DNA of 64,000 nt from Wurfbainia villosa (Eukaryota > Streptophyta > Magnoliopsida > Zingiberales > Zingiberaceae). The DNA lies in contig CM045993.1 in assembly GCA_025175895.1 (NCBI GenBank), positions 49,914,621 through 49,978,620 on the forward strand, written 5' to 3'. A program made the translations under genes and the position numbers. Under the pieces are notes generated by a model. It searched no databases. It had not been told where the DNA came from and saw only the letters and a program-made list of their open reading frames with translations. Shown here piece by piece: positions 33,023 through 44,132 of this stretch (position 1 is its first letter; each line of letters opens with the position of its first letter).

Positions 33023-35242
33023 TGTTAGTAATATATGAGAGATGTCCTAAGGCAATCGCCTTATGTTTGAACCATTTATATGATAAATGAATATTCACTA
33101 TTTGAGTATACATATTTTCATGTATTTGATTAGATCTTAAACTCATTTACTGAATGTCCACGATACAATTCACAGCATGAGAGAATTTGTGATTGGATCA
33201 CAACTAGTGAGTATCTCTACATGTGTAATTGTGATGTATCGGAATTATCCCTAATCGATGAATTGATGGATTTGGACACCATTGATTCTGTCGAGACTAG
33301 CATGAGGTATACTCCTTGGTGTATCCAAGCAGCTGATTCTCACTGGATGGAGACATTATGATGTCCGGAGTTAATCGTGGATGCTAGTTATGGTAACTAG
33401 TTCATTGGAGTGACCAACCGTAAGACTTCATATGGTTCTCTGCATATATAGATATGTCAATGAAGTTCTTATTGCAGCTTAAGTGCGATGTTCCTTTGAC
33501 TTGCGGTATTCAAGTCATCTTGATCATAAAGACTTATGCTTTGACATCTTAAGCAAGCATCTCTGAGGAGATGTGGACCCGGGATGATTGGGTATAAGTC
33601 GAAGTGATCGAAGGTGTTTGAATAGCCTATAAAGGATTCACCACTCCTTGCGAGGAGATGTATACCCATGGTCTCTCATCGGATTGTTACTAAAGTCTTT
33701 GGCCAAAGCATTACATGTTTAGAGTAAGGTACTCTTCGATACATGTGCAGTAACTAGAATCCGTAGGATGAGGAAATGATACTTAGGCTAGGTGTGACGT
33801 AGTTAGCTTAGTGGGGACTGACACTATAGACCATGTCCTGAACCAAGTGGGTATAAGATGAGTGAAGGGAATGAGGCACGATTCATTGCTGAAGGGTTTC
33901 AGAAATAGTTCTGGATCAACCGTTGATCTTTTTGGTTAATTGGGGATCATGATGTACTACTATGTGCCACTCATGATCGTTCTATAATTAATGGTTAATT
34001 ATAGATAGCCAACATAAACCGAGAACCTATTTGGTCACACGCACAACGAGCGTAATCGAAAGGATTTAAAACGAGCTTGAGAATGAGATTCTCAGACCGA
34101 GAGAAACTAGGTTTGGTTGGACCAAACATGGAGCGAGCATGAAATCGTTTCAGTCGCAATGGAAGCGTGGATGGGCTGTGTCTTATGAAGACATGATGGA
34201 TGAACCAAATTGGTTTGGTTCTAATCCAATGGAGCAGAATAAACCAAAGGGGTTTGGTTTGTTTTAAACGAATGAACCAAAGTTGGTTCGGTTCATTTTA
34301 ACTTAAATAGACCAACATGGTTTGGTTTATTTTAACTTAAATTAATGGAGCGGGTTAACGGGCTTTTGGTTATGATCCGATAACCATTAAGAGAATTTGT
34401 TCTCTATAAAATAGGGCTTAAGGGTTTTGTTAAGCCCTAATCCAAGCAATCCTAAAGTTGTCGCCCACCCTCTCCCTCTTCTCCAAGTGGTAAGCGCCCA
34501 ACTCCTTGCCGCCGCCCAAGCTCCTCCAACTGGCGTCCAGCAGCTGCCGTCCTCCCCACTTGCCGGCGTCTAGCTGTTGGCGAAGGAGCTCCGGTGATCT
34601 TCCTTGGCTCCGGCGACAAGGTGAGCATATTGCTTTCCTTATTTGGCCGGCGCAAGGTCTCCACCAAAGCTGTCCAGTTTTCTGGACAGCTTGTTTCCTT
34701 CTTGTCGGAGCATCGTTTGGACGACGTTTGGAGCTCCGACAGCGCCTTCCTTACCGGGGATTCGATCTCCGGTAATCCTCATAGGTGGAGGACGAAGGAT
34801 TCGTCAAACGGTTGACGAATACCTCTCCGGAGAAGCGAGTTTTTGAGGACTCGTTTTGGATCCGAATTTTTATTCGGATCGTGATCTTCTCTCAATCACA
34901 TCGTCTTCAACACGAGGCTAGTAACCTGTATGAAGACGAGGCTCGTGACTTTGTGAAGTCATCCCGAAGATACTCGGCGTGGATACGGATAGAGACGATT
35001 CTAGCGAGAATCGTTCCGATTGATGCCTTTCCCACTACACGTGATACGTCAGGTATACGTAGTATAAATTTCCTATTATTGTAAAATTTGAATTTACGGT
35101 TATATCTACACATATTGTACTATGCATTCGTGTGATGTGTGTATTATAATAAATTAGATTTATTATTTTATTCTTTCCGCTGTGCACATGTTTATGAAAC
35201 ATGTTCGAAGCACACACTCACCGCGGTGCCGGAAACCCAACA
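33023..35242 (+). repeat. 3' LTR of the Tork-type copia
   Basis: This 2220-bp LTR is the partner of 25733-27958 with scattered substitutions and small indels. It ends CCCAACA before the TSD. The pair could date the insertion. Confidence 0.92.
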
Positions 35243-35775
35243 TCTTCGAAGCGATCAGCTTGACCAGCTGTCGACTGATGTCCTACAGTAGTCGACTGAT
35301 GGTAGATTCAATCGACTACCACTAGTCTCCAGTTGACTGTCAGCTTGATCACTCACCTGCAATACAAGGTTAGCACAGAATACTTCATTGATGGTAAATT
35401 CGATGGTTCCTTACCATTCGACCTCGACCTAGTCTTTCCTCCGGAAGTCTTAGTCGGATCGTCGCCTACGATTATCCCCATACGGAGGATACAACTTTAC
35501 CATCACTCCGCACTCGGTGTTTACCTTTTGTCTTCCTGACCTGTCGCTTAGCTTTCGGCCACACTAAGGTTCCTTGACTCCCCAAGGTTCTCCTGGTGTC
35601 ACCCGACCATTGAGGTTTCTCATCTCGATATTCTCTTGGTGTCGTTGGCCTTAGCAGAGCTTAATACACTACCTGCACACTCAACACAACATGTGAGATA
35701 ACAATAATGACTTAACTTTGAACCTTTGTCATTATCAAAATCTAGGTTCGATTATCTGGTGCCCATGCATCAACA

Positions 35776-36128
35776 TTTAAGACATTTTAAAATTAAGATT
35801 TAAAAAAAAAAATTTAGTATAGTGGACATTTCACCTCAGAAAAATAATTCACTTTCTATTCATAAAATGGCATAAAATTAAATTTTAAATTTATTTTTAT
35901 GATAAAAATTAATTATAAGATAAGTTTATAGTTCGCCATGTCGCACAAGATTTAACATTACATAACTTGTGGTAGGTAACTAATCCATCAACTTATGCAC
36001 CCTTAAATTTATCATTATGTGAGATTTTAAAATTTTATAAGAGAAATATAACTAAGAAAATTTTAACTTGTTAAAATAATTTTTTAAAAACAAAAATTAC
36101 TTAGTTTTTACCAAATAAGTCTAAAAAT
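35776..36128. other. AT-rich spacer, no gene seen
   Basis: It lies between the split LTR and the gypsy LTR. It is strongly AT-rich, with no open frame or recognised repeat. Confidence 0.5.
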
Positions 36129-37142
36129 GCTATGATCTGCCGACCTACCTTTTCCGGTAAGTGGAAATGAAGATCCATGTATGAAGACATTATACAGGCA
36201 GAAGGCGAGTTCGGCCAAAGTAGGTCTGGAAGAGCCCGGGTTCGACAAAGCAGTCACGAGAAGCCCAGGTCGAGTTAAACGATCTGAGAAGAACGGTTTA
36301 GCCAGTAGGTCTGGGAGAAATGGCTTGGCAAAGCAAGTCAGGAGAATTGGCTCGGCAAAGTGAGTTTGGAGATTAGCTCTGCAAGGAGAGTTTAGGAATT
36401 AGCTCAGGCTATTATAGGAAGTCTGAGTTAGGGAGTCTAAGAGCTATGCTAAGCCTGGTTGATAGGTCTAGGCTAACCTTGCAAAGGGTGAAGGGGTGAA
36501 AAGGAAAGGTGAGAATATTTCCCGAAATATTCGTGAGAGTTTATTACATAATAGACTAGGACCCCACATAATATTCGAGGAGTCTCCACTCCCTATTTTA
36601 GTAACAGAATGATTCTCCAGGTAACCAAGGTGGCCACGTGTATGGCGATGGAAGAGGTTCGTTACGTGATAGCTAGCAAAGAAGGAGGAGGATAAAAGGC
36701 AGAGTAGGGGTGAGAGAGAAGGGGATACGCAACTTCCAAAAGAAAGAGACGAAGGCACATAGGGGGGAGGAGCAACTACATCGTCGGAAGAAGAAGAAGA
36801 AGAAGAGAAGGAGAAGACGAGGAGAGGAGAGAGCTCCATTCTTTTGATCTGAGTACACTAAGCTAATTGTAAGAGGTTTTCCCTCCACCTTTGGAAATTT
36901 CTTCCACGAAGGAGGAATTTTATAGTGAAAGTGCTTTGGCACCGTAGCTCGTGAGAGAGCTCACCCCCGTGGAGTAGGAATCTTCATTTCGAACCACGTA
37001 AAACTTTGTGTCTTGATCCTCTATTTTGGTTGTTCGCATCCTCTACTCGGATTCTATTAATGTTGCGGCCGGGAAAGAACCCTAAGCCTCCTGTACGCCT
37101 CTTAGTGTTGAAGGGAGGTGAGAAAATCCGTCTACGACCGCA
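36129..37142 (+). repeat. 5' LTR of the Tat gypsy element
   Basis: The right end (ACGACCGCA) is fixed by the PBS just downstream. The left end is estimated from TGCTATGATCTGCC, because the partner LTR is not in the window. It contains a TATA box (ATAAAAGG, 36692-36699) and a leader similar in sequence to the SIRE LTRs (TTGTAAGAGGTTT, GTGGAGTAGGAA, CGAACCACGT). Confidence 0.7.
36882..36998 (+). promoter_or_regulatory. Predicted leader helices in the gypsy LTR
   Basis: Helix 0 is CCTCC (36882-36886) with GGAGG (36911-36915). Helix 1 is AGCTC/GAGCT around GTGA (about 36943-36956). Helix 2 has outer stem CGTGG/CCACG (36968-36998) and a weak inner GAA/TTC pairing. Order and distance from the TATA box match the copia LTRs. 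Confidence 0.5.
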
Positions 37143-37147
37143 TCGGT

Positions 37148-37165
37148 TGGCGTCGTCTGTGGGAA
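37148..37165 (+). other. Primer binding site of the gypsy element
   Basis: TGGCGTCGTCTGTGGGAA lies five bases after the LTR end. It resembles the TGGCGCCGTCTGTGGG site common in plant Tat elements, with one C-to-T change. Confidence 0.7.
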
Positions 37166-37186
37166 CTTACTTAGCAAGACGTTGAG

Positions 37187-38059
37187 ATGCAGCTAGAGGA
37201 GATACATTATCCAGCAGCCTCCTCTACGGAGGAGAACCCCATTACATTGCTACCATCGCAGTTGAGGGCCATGGTGGACACTAATGTGGCTGAAGCCTTA
37301 GCCAAAGAAAGGAGGAGAACACGATATCTCCATCCCCATTCAGATGAACCCTCTCCTCGAGGGCAGCCGCAAGAGATGCCTCCTCCACTTCGCACCACCA
37401 CAAATGTTGAGGTATTGCCCGGGGACGGGCTAGGGAGGAGAATGCATCAAAATACCATACCAGTGACACAAATCAAGCGAGAAGAGCAAGGAGAGAGCCA
37501 ATCCACCAAGGCTCCAGAGACTTATAAGCCTAGTTCCTTCACCATCGATATTCTTTCTGAACTGCCACCTTCATATTTTAGAAATCCTCAGGTGAGCAAG
37601 TATGATGGCACAATCGATCCTGAAGAACATTTGTCACAATTTGCAGGAGCCGCCTCACTTCACTGCTACTCTGACGCTCTCAAATGCAGGGTCCTCCGTA
37701 CCACCTTAACTGGCTCGGCACCGAAATGGTTCAACACCCTCCCTCTAGGGTCCATTACCTGTTTCGCCGATTTTCAAGGGGTGTTCCGCCAAGAGTTCGC
37801 TAGCTGCAAGATGTACAAGCATAACACTTCAATCCTACTGCACATTAGGCAGGATCTCTCAGAATCACTTAAAGGGTATCTTCATCGATTCACTCATATC
37901 GCTAGAAATATCCCTTCGGCAAAGTCAGATGCGTTGAGGGTGGCCATCCCTCATGGGCTAAGAAAAGGACCTTTTCTTAGCTCCCTGTTGAAAAAACCGA
38001 TGGCTAGCTACGAGAAATTGCTAAGCCGTTCAGAGAAGTATATCAATAAGGGGGAATGA
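37187..38059 (+). pseudogene. gag of the Tat gypsy element
   Basis: ATG 37187 lies 21 nt after the PBS. The 290-codon frame contains a retrotransposon Gag core (KYDGTIDPEEHLSQF, then WFNTLPLGSI and FRQEFA), as in Tat/Athila Gags. It ends at TGA 38057-38059, inside what should be the longer protein, since Gag-like sequence (a QYHMEYDHTSGQCF segment near 38360-38405, with the usual zinc-knuckle replacement) continues in broken frames to about 38450. Confidence 0.85.
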
Positions 38060-38711
38060 CTGAAAGTCCGACGGGCTGAACAAGCATTGGCAGCGGCTCC
38101 CGCCAAAAGAAGTTGTCCCACAGCCCCCTGAGCTCCTCCCCGAAGGGAATATGTGTGACCCTTCGTACAAGAAGCTCCTAGGCCCCGATTATTGATGCCA
38201 GGAGCTCGCCCCACCCCTCCTTTATAGATCCTGGCTGTCGATGCCCTCCCCAAGAACCTGGAGAGAATGGGAGATGGAGTCTTATGACCAACAGGGACTT
38301 CTTCAGCAACTGATGGGGTATAGGGGAGTGTCTCGGAACCCTCCATCTCCCTTTTTTTGTCAGTATCATATGGAGTACGACCACACCAGTGGCCAGTGTT
38401 TCAAATTATAAGAAGAGTTGGAATGCATCCGAGCCGCTTACCCATATCTGTGACCCCAGATGGGAGGGCCAACAAGGGGAGGTCAGCGACCTAATATAGC
38501 TCGTCAGGGGCCCTATAACCTGAGACCTCAGGTCACCTTCCCTCCTGACTAGCAAATTCCTATGCAGGAGGGTACTTTGCAAGGAGGGTCATCAGGAGAA
38601 GGCCCATCATCCGATCCGAATGACATCTCTACACGGGGAGTTATTCACGTTATTACAGGAGGACTCACTGACGGAGACTCCAATAGGGCTTAGAAGTCCT
38701 ATGCTCGTCTC
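38060..38711 (+). pseudogene. Broken gag C-terminus and linker to protease
   Basis: Remnant Gag homology is seen at 38360-38450 with stops. The rest is Pro/Arg-rich linker sequence without an intact frame. Confidence 0.6.
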
Positions 38712-38894
38712 ATGGAGAGCTTAGTCATCGTAACAGAGCAGACTCTCCAAGCCATACCACCAATATCTTTCGGGCCAGAAGATCTGCGAGGCATCCTACA
38801 ACCTCATACGGACGCTCTGGTAATCTGTATCTCTCTCGCCAACTATGAGGTAGCATGGGTCCTAGTCGACTTGGGAAGCTCAGTTACCATCCTC
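38712..38894 (+). pseudogene. Protease, N-terminal half, cut by insertion
   Basis: The frame ends in VLVDLGSSVTIL, the active-site segment of Tat proteases (usual D-[TN]-G-S; here DLGS). The copia element at 38895 is inserted directly after the ATC CTC codons. The last five bases (38890-38894) are the TSD. The other half resumes at 45645. Confidence 0.85.
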
Positions 38895-39109
38895 TGTTGG
38901 TGCAATCGACCCAAGTCACAATTGACCGGACTCGAGTTTGACTCGAGTGATGTTTTGATGTTTGACATGGAAGTTTGACATCGATGTTTGGCATTGATAT
39001 CTGATAATGTTTTGGGGAGATTGTTGAAACAATTGACCCGGGTCATGATTGACCGGACTCGAGTTTGACTCGAGGAAAATTTTGATGGTTGACTGGAGTT
39101 GACCAGGTA

Positions 39110-39430
39110 ATGAAAAGTCCAAGTCTTGAGTATTTGACATGGAAAGTCCAACATGGGTTGGCAAGGAAAAGTCCAACATGGGTTGACAAAGAAAAGTCCA
39201 AGCATTGGTCTTGGCAAGGAAAAGTCCAAGCATGGGTCTTGGCATGGAAAGTCCAACATGGGTTGGCAAGGAAAAGTCCAAGTTTGAGTCTTGGCATTTG
39301 GAAAGTCTAAGGGGTTTGATATTGGCGACGTAAAGTCCAAGGGTGAAGTCTTGGCAGCATAAGTCCAATGGTTGGCAGCGTAAAGTCCAAGCGGAGTCTT
39401 GGCGGAGTAAGTCCATTGTGCCTTGGCGGT
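39110..39430 (+). repeat. U3 hairpin minisatellite
   Basis: It contains about 11 units of 20-32 bp, each AAGTCCAA[C/G], a 3-9 nt loop and [G/C]TTGGC. In nearly all units a C before the loop goes with a G after it and vice versa (CCAAC/GTTGG or CCAAG/CTTGG). The same array with different unit counts is at about 905-1215, 6545-6850, 9000-9320 and 44335-44690. All antisense ORFs over it are repeat artefacts. Confidence 0.75.
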
Positions 39431-40267
39431 GTAGACACCGTTAGCATGACATAGTCGATGGAAGCACCTGAAGGCTAGCGCAATGGATGAACAAGTCATG
39501 GATAACTTGGAGGGATCCGAGAGGTGCAAGGCTAATGGAGGTGGCTAGAAGGTTTAGGTCTAGGCTAAGGGTGGTCTGGCAAGTATGGGGGCACCATACT
39601 TGGATTAAAACCTCATGTTTGAGGTTGGCAGTCGACTGGCATTATGGCCGGTTCGACTGCCATGAGTCTACTAGAGTTCGACTGTCGTTTAAGAGCTAAA
39701 ATTGCTCTGGCGATCGCTTCATTGCTCGATGGAGCGATCGGTGATGTCGATGGCGATCGATTGCCAAGGGATGGCAATGATCGCTTGTTTAGTCGTGAGC
39801 ATTGAGAATACCGTGGCCGTGGCGATCGATGGTCTGGTGGCGATCGTTGGCAATGTTGATCGTGAGAGTCCCATTGGAACTTTTTCAATGTGGATTGAGC
39901 CGTTGTCTCACAGCAACAGTGGCATCAGTCGACTGGTGACTTATGGCAGTCGATTGATCGGCGGAAATCTAGCCCGATGTAGGTTAAAAGGGAGATGTTC
40001 ATGGAGATTCCGGCATTGGTTCTTTGGGATCTTACTTGGGGCGATTTGAAGGCAAATTGTAGGTGCATTTCAGGGTCCTTCAACCTCATCCAAGCAACCA
40101 ACAAGCAAAGCGCTTAAACCCTAGTTTTGTAAAGTGTTCTTTACATTTCTTTGTATTTTTCTTGTATTTTCGTGTATTACTTTTGTAATCACTTGTACAA
40201 GGTTTCTCCACCTCCGACTTGTTGTCGAGAAGGAGTTTATTGATTAGTGGTTGCGTGTACATCACTA

Positions 40268-40320
40268 GAGCTCTTTAGAGCTCGATCTGTGGAGTAGGAA
40301 CCATTCGATTCCGAACCACG
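40268..40320 (+). promoter_or_regulatory. Leader helices 1 and 2, 5' LTR copy
   Basis: Helix 1 pairs GAGCTC (40268) with GAGCTC (40278) around TTTA. Helix 2 has outer stem TGTGG/CCACG (40288-40320) and inner stem GAACC/GATTC around ATTC, with one mismatch. Confidence 0.55.
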
Positions 40321-40480
40321 TTATATCCTTGTGTTTGTGTGTTTGTGTTTTCATTATTGCTTTATTATCTTTGTTTCCGCTGCGCTAACGAAAATTGTAG
40401 ACAAGCACGCGAACGAATTCCATCACGCACTAGCTCGACGCTATTCACCCCCCTCTAGCATTCAAACGATCCCCTACAAG

Positions 40481-40492
40481 TGGAATCAGAGC
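40481..40492 (+). other. Primer binding site of the nested SIRE-like element
   Basis: TGGAATCAGAGC lies two bases after the LTR end. It has one mismatch (T to A) to the initiator tRNA-Met site. Confidence 0.85.
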
Positions 40493-40542
40493 GAGGCCGC
40501 TCTTCAAGGTTTAACAACTAAGGGAGCACGCTAGAGGGTGAA

Positions 40543-42292
40543 GATGGAAGTTCAAGGACAACTAGGATGGGATATCAACACACCGGTGCCCTACACCCTA
40601 TACGGATGAGAAGGCTTCAATTCTTAGAAGAGAAGAATTGAAGATTTTATTATGATGAGAGATTTTGAGGAATAGTCTATTTTGATGGATGGATTCGAAT
40701 ATCCAAAAGGACCAAAGGGTGGTTTCCTCAAGAAGAAGAAATGGAGTGAAGATCAAATTCAAGCCTTCGAGAAAAACATGAAGGTAGTAAAGTTTATTTT
40801 TGATTTGATCCCTAACGATATTGTGTGTATGTTAGGGGATTATATGGATGCTAAGGAGTTATGGAGCCAAGTGACAAAGCTCCATGAAAATTCATCATCG
40901 GTTCAAGAAGAAGAGGAGTGCTCACCCTCTCAAGCTCAAGCAAGTACATCGTCATCTAAAGAGCTTGAGGATTCGAAAGTTGATAGAGAATCAATTTCTG
41001 GATTGGTGGATGAAGTGGAGGAGACCTCCACCTCTAGGATTGAGGGGGAGGAAGTTAGACTATCCACTTCGGAGCAAGAGCAAAGTCAAGAAGAAGCTTC
41101 TACTTCCGGTCAAAAAGAAGAGCAAGTTCAAGCTTCCACCACGGCCCTAGGTAACTCAAACATATCAATTTGTAATAAAAATCATATCATATATTTTGAG
41201 TGTAGGGAAGCCGGGCACTACAAGAGCAAGTGCCCAAAGAGAGTAAAGAAAGCTCCTCCGGCGCCTAAAATTCAACAAAAGTCAAAGGATGTCGGTCCCC
41301 CAACAACTAAAAGCAAGGAGCAAGTCATTTGCTTCAAATGTCTACAACCAAGATATTACCAGAATCAATGCCCGAAGGAAGAAAAGAAGAGGCAAAATGG
41401 AGCATCACAAGTAGGGGAAACCTCTAAGGCAAACCCTAAGGTATATCTAAATAATTCTCCTTCTAATTTAAATGTTAAAAAGCATGCTAGGAATTTTAAT
41501 TCTCTTACAATTTATGAAAAGCATGCTAATAGGAACAAGTACATTTGTTTAGGAGCTAAGAATTTTCATTTTGAAAATAAGGAGAAATTTGGGACTAATG
41601 TCCCTAAAAACAATTCATCTAAGGACAAACCTAGGTCAAATAACACTAGACCAATTTTACCTAGGGAGACAATTAGAAAGGTGCAAGAGCACCTAGGTTT
41701 TAATTCCAAATGGACTAGGCATATGCCTAGAAAGAACCATACCCAAGGATTAAATCAAAATTTTAAAATTGGGTAATTAGAATTAGAGAACCAAGCCTTG
41801 AGGTCAATACTTGAGAAATTAGAAAAGACCCTTAGGAATATACAAAATCAATTTAAAGGGTCAAATGATCAAAAGTCTAGGTCCAAAAGTCAAAGTCAAC
41901 ACCTAGGGCCCAAGAGAGAAAAGTCAAACAAGGGCAAGAAGGGTTTGGGTCACAAACCTAAGCCTAAGGTGGCTTATCATAGTGTTCCATTTGATTATGG
42001 AACACAAGTTAGGTCTAGGAAAGCCAAGGTCACAAGGGAAGCCATCCCTAGATTTGACCATGGTGTGTGCCTAGTGGCTAGGGTTTCAAGGAAACCTAGG
42101 GTGGCCACTAAGAAGCTTGCAAGGGGAGTTACCCCTAGAGTCAACCTAGGTAAGACCACAATGACCAAGGCTACCAAGTCTAGGAAGGTCATTAGGAAGG
42201 TATCTAGGGAGGTTATCCCTAAGGAATACCTAATTAATCCTAGGAGCTCAAATAGGTTTTGGGTTCCTAAGAGCATGATTGGTTTACGCTAG
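40543..42292 (+). pseudogene. gag of the non-autonomous SIRE-like element
   Basis: The likely original start is ATG 40543, followed by a TGA near 40608. A long frame from ATG 40685 to 41776 contains a UBN2-like segment (VKFIFDLIPNDIV, MDAKELWSQVTKLHE). A Ser/Glu/Gln-rich linker and two decayed zinc knuckles follow: YFECREAGHYKSKC (first Cys to Tyr) and CFKCLQPRYYQNQC (His to Tyr). After a stop, frame 41798-42292 has a coiled coil and a basic C-terminus ending FWVPKSMI. The C-terminal part matches 1931-2678 and the WVPK ending of the gag-pol SIRE copy. Confidence 0.8.
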
Positions 42293-44132
42293 ATGGATTT
42301 AGGGTGTGTCAACCTTGATTGGATGGGTAGTTAACCTAACCATAGTAAAGGTGACACTTTAGGTCATTTTCAAGGTTATGGATACCTTGGAAATAGAATT
42401 GATAGTGTGATCCTAAAAGATTTTAGGATGTGCCAATGTATTTTTGGAATTATGAAAAATCAATTAAATTGGCACAATTTAGGTTTAGAAGTTAGTGTGT
42501 CATTTTGGGTTTTTGGCACACTTGGGAGATTAGTGATAATATGGCAAAATATATTTAATTATATCAAATGACAATTAATATTAAAATTTAGGTATTATTA
42601 TACCTATATATTTTATTTGCCATGTTTTGTTTGCCATATAACATGCCATGACATCATATTTATTTTTATCATTTATATGTCATGATCATGTTTAGGATTA
42701 AGGATTCAATGTCATGTGTTTTTAGATTTAATCATATGTCATGACATTATGATCATTGGTCATGCTCTATTATGCTATCATTTATGCCATGATCATACTT
42801 CATGCATTTAAATTAATGAAAATTAATTTAAGGACTTTGGCATGACTTGGAGTCCCATTTATAAGGGAATCAAGTAGTGTTGTCTTAGAGAATGCATGAA
42901 ACCCTAGATTATGATGAACAAAACCCACATCTCACATCACATTGACATGTATGTGTATTTATACACTCTAGATACATGTGAGATGTTAGGATATGAGTTA
43001 AGTTCAAGGTGTATAGTTTTTTGCATCTAGATGAACTAAAAACTCATCTAATTTCATTTGTGGATCATTGGGAAAGCTTGTGTACAAGTCATGTACATTA
43101 AGCCCAAGGAACATGATCCAATATAGTTTTTCAAAAACATTTTAAAATTATTTTAGAAAACCTTGGTGAAGTCTATCTTTTAATAGCAATCACCATTGAT
43201 GAAATTGATACAAAGTGAGCCAAAACATAAAAGTTTTTCTTCACTTTTGAATTTTGTATCAATTTCGATATTTTGTGGGTAAAATATTTTTCTATCATTT
43301 TTCACCCATTGTATTGACTATAAGTAATATACGTATGAATTTTCACGATTTTTAAAAATACATAGAATTACTTATGTTTTTTTAAAATTTGATTCTGATA
43401 GCTGAAATTCAGGAATTTCAGTTATCAGTCGACTGCTACTTGTTGGCAGTCGACTGATGCAAGGGTAGTTCGACTGCTTCTGTCAGGAGTCAACTGCTAG
43501 ATTGATTTCGGGTTAACAAGGGTTGTTTAGCCCATGTTCAGCTACGGTAAAGGTCCCTAACCACTCCTAACCCTAGGATATGCTTTGGGAAGCATTAGAA
43601 AGGGTGAAAATCCATTGGATATGGATTAGGAGAGTTGTTTAGGGTTTGTATCAATTTTAAGGTGAGGAAAAGTTCTATGTTGAACTTTGAACCTTAATTT
43701 TGATAGTTTAGAGTTCCTATTGACTTAGGGACTTCCCAAGGACATTATTGGTGCAATGGTCAAGGGGGAGCAAGCCTTTAGGGGGAGGTATCCATCATGG
43801 AATGATGGATGGTATTTTTCCTCATGAGGAGGAGAAATGGGATTTTGAGATACCCAATTTAGAAATTGGGAGTGTATAGGATTGCCTCTCTTGAGTGATA
43901 TGAGACTTATCACTAGGAAGATGGTAGACATCCTAGGTATTCTTGGATTAAGGGGGAGATTGTAAGATCTCATTGGGACATGAGACATTGACCTCCTTGG
44001 AGAGAACCTTTTTGATGTATGTCAAAAAGGGGGAGAAGGTTAAATTACCAATTTTGGATAATTGGTAAGGGATTTGAGTTAGTGTTCTAACTCAAAGGTA
44101 TGTGTTTTGTCAAACATCAAAAAGGGGGAGAT
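42293..44132 (+). mobile_element. Non-coding internal region of the nested element
   Basis: It is collinear with 2679-3076 plus 4897-6374, without the solo LTR. No pol homology is seen. It ends in a polypurine tract (AAAAAGGGGGAGAT). Confidence 0.75.

Larger units (their letters stand above)
25733..35242 (+). mobile_element. Full-length degenerate Ty1/copia element, Tork/Angela type (TSD TCTTC)
   Basis: This 9510-bp element is flanked by TCTTC at 25728-25732 and 35243-35247. The LTRs are 2226 and 2220 bp and very similar, followed by a PBS (27960), an unusual long leader, gag, and pol in copia order (protease, integrase, RT, RNase H). GTGGGAGTT precedes the 3' LTR as polypurine tract. Several stops and frameshifts across gag and pol make it defective. 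It splits an older LTR. Confidence 0.92.
25168..35775 (-). repeat. SIRE-related solo LTR split by a Tork copia insertion
   Basis: Two halves, 25168-25732 and 35243-35775, together form one LTR of about 1.1 kb. On the minus strand it runs from TGATGCATGGGCACCAGATAATCG through CAGTCGACTG-type palindromes (35265-35340), a TATA box (CTATAAAAG at 25638-25647), the leader helices and a U5 with CTATTCATCCCCCCTCTAG. It is the same architecture as 20149-21196 but a different subfamily. The 25168 boundary is approximate and no clear TSD was found. Confidence 0.7.
38895..40478 (+). repeat. 5' LTR of the nested SIRE-like element
   Basis: It starts TGTTGGTGCAATCGACC and ends CCCCTACA. Its first ~160 bp hold a partial internal duplication of the LTR start (the GACCGGACTCGAGTTTGACT segment at 38922-38945 and again at 39050-39073). 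The U3 hairpin array is at 39110-39430, palindrome and CGATCG motifs at 39625-39960, leader helices at 40268-40320. Confidence 0.9.

Noticed and set aside
36468..36942. Ser/Phe-rich minus-strand ORFs in the gypsy LTR
   Set aside because: They are antisense to the purine-rich GAAGAA tract of the LTR leader; low complexity and no family match.
38843..39529. Long antisense ORFs (up to 228 codons) over LTRs, also at 6391-6879, 8963-9358, 44110-44666
   Set aside because: They read the antisense of the U3 hairpin minisatellite in several frames at once; they are repeat artefacts with no domain.
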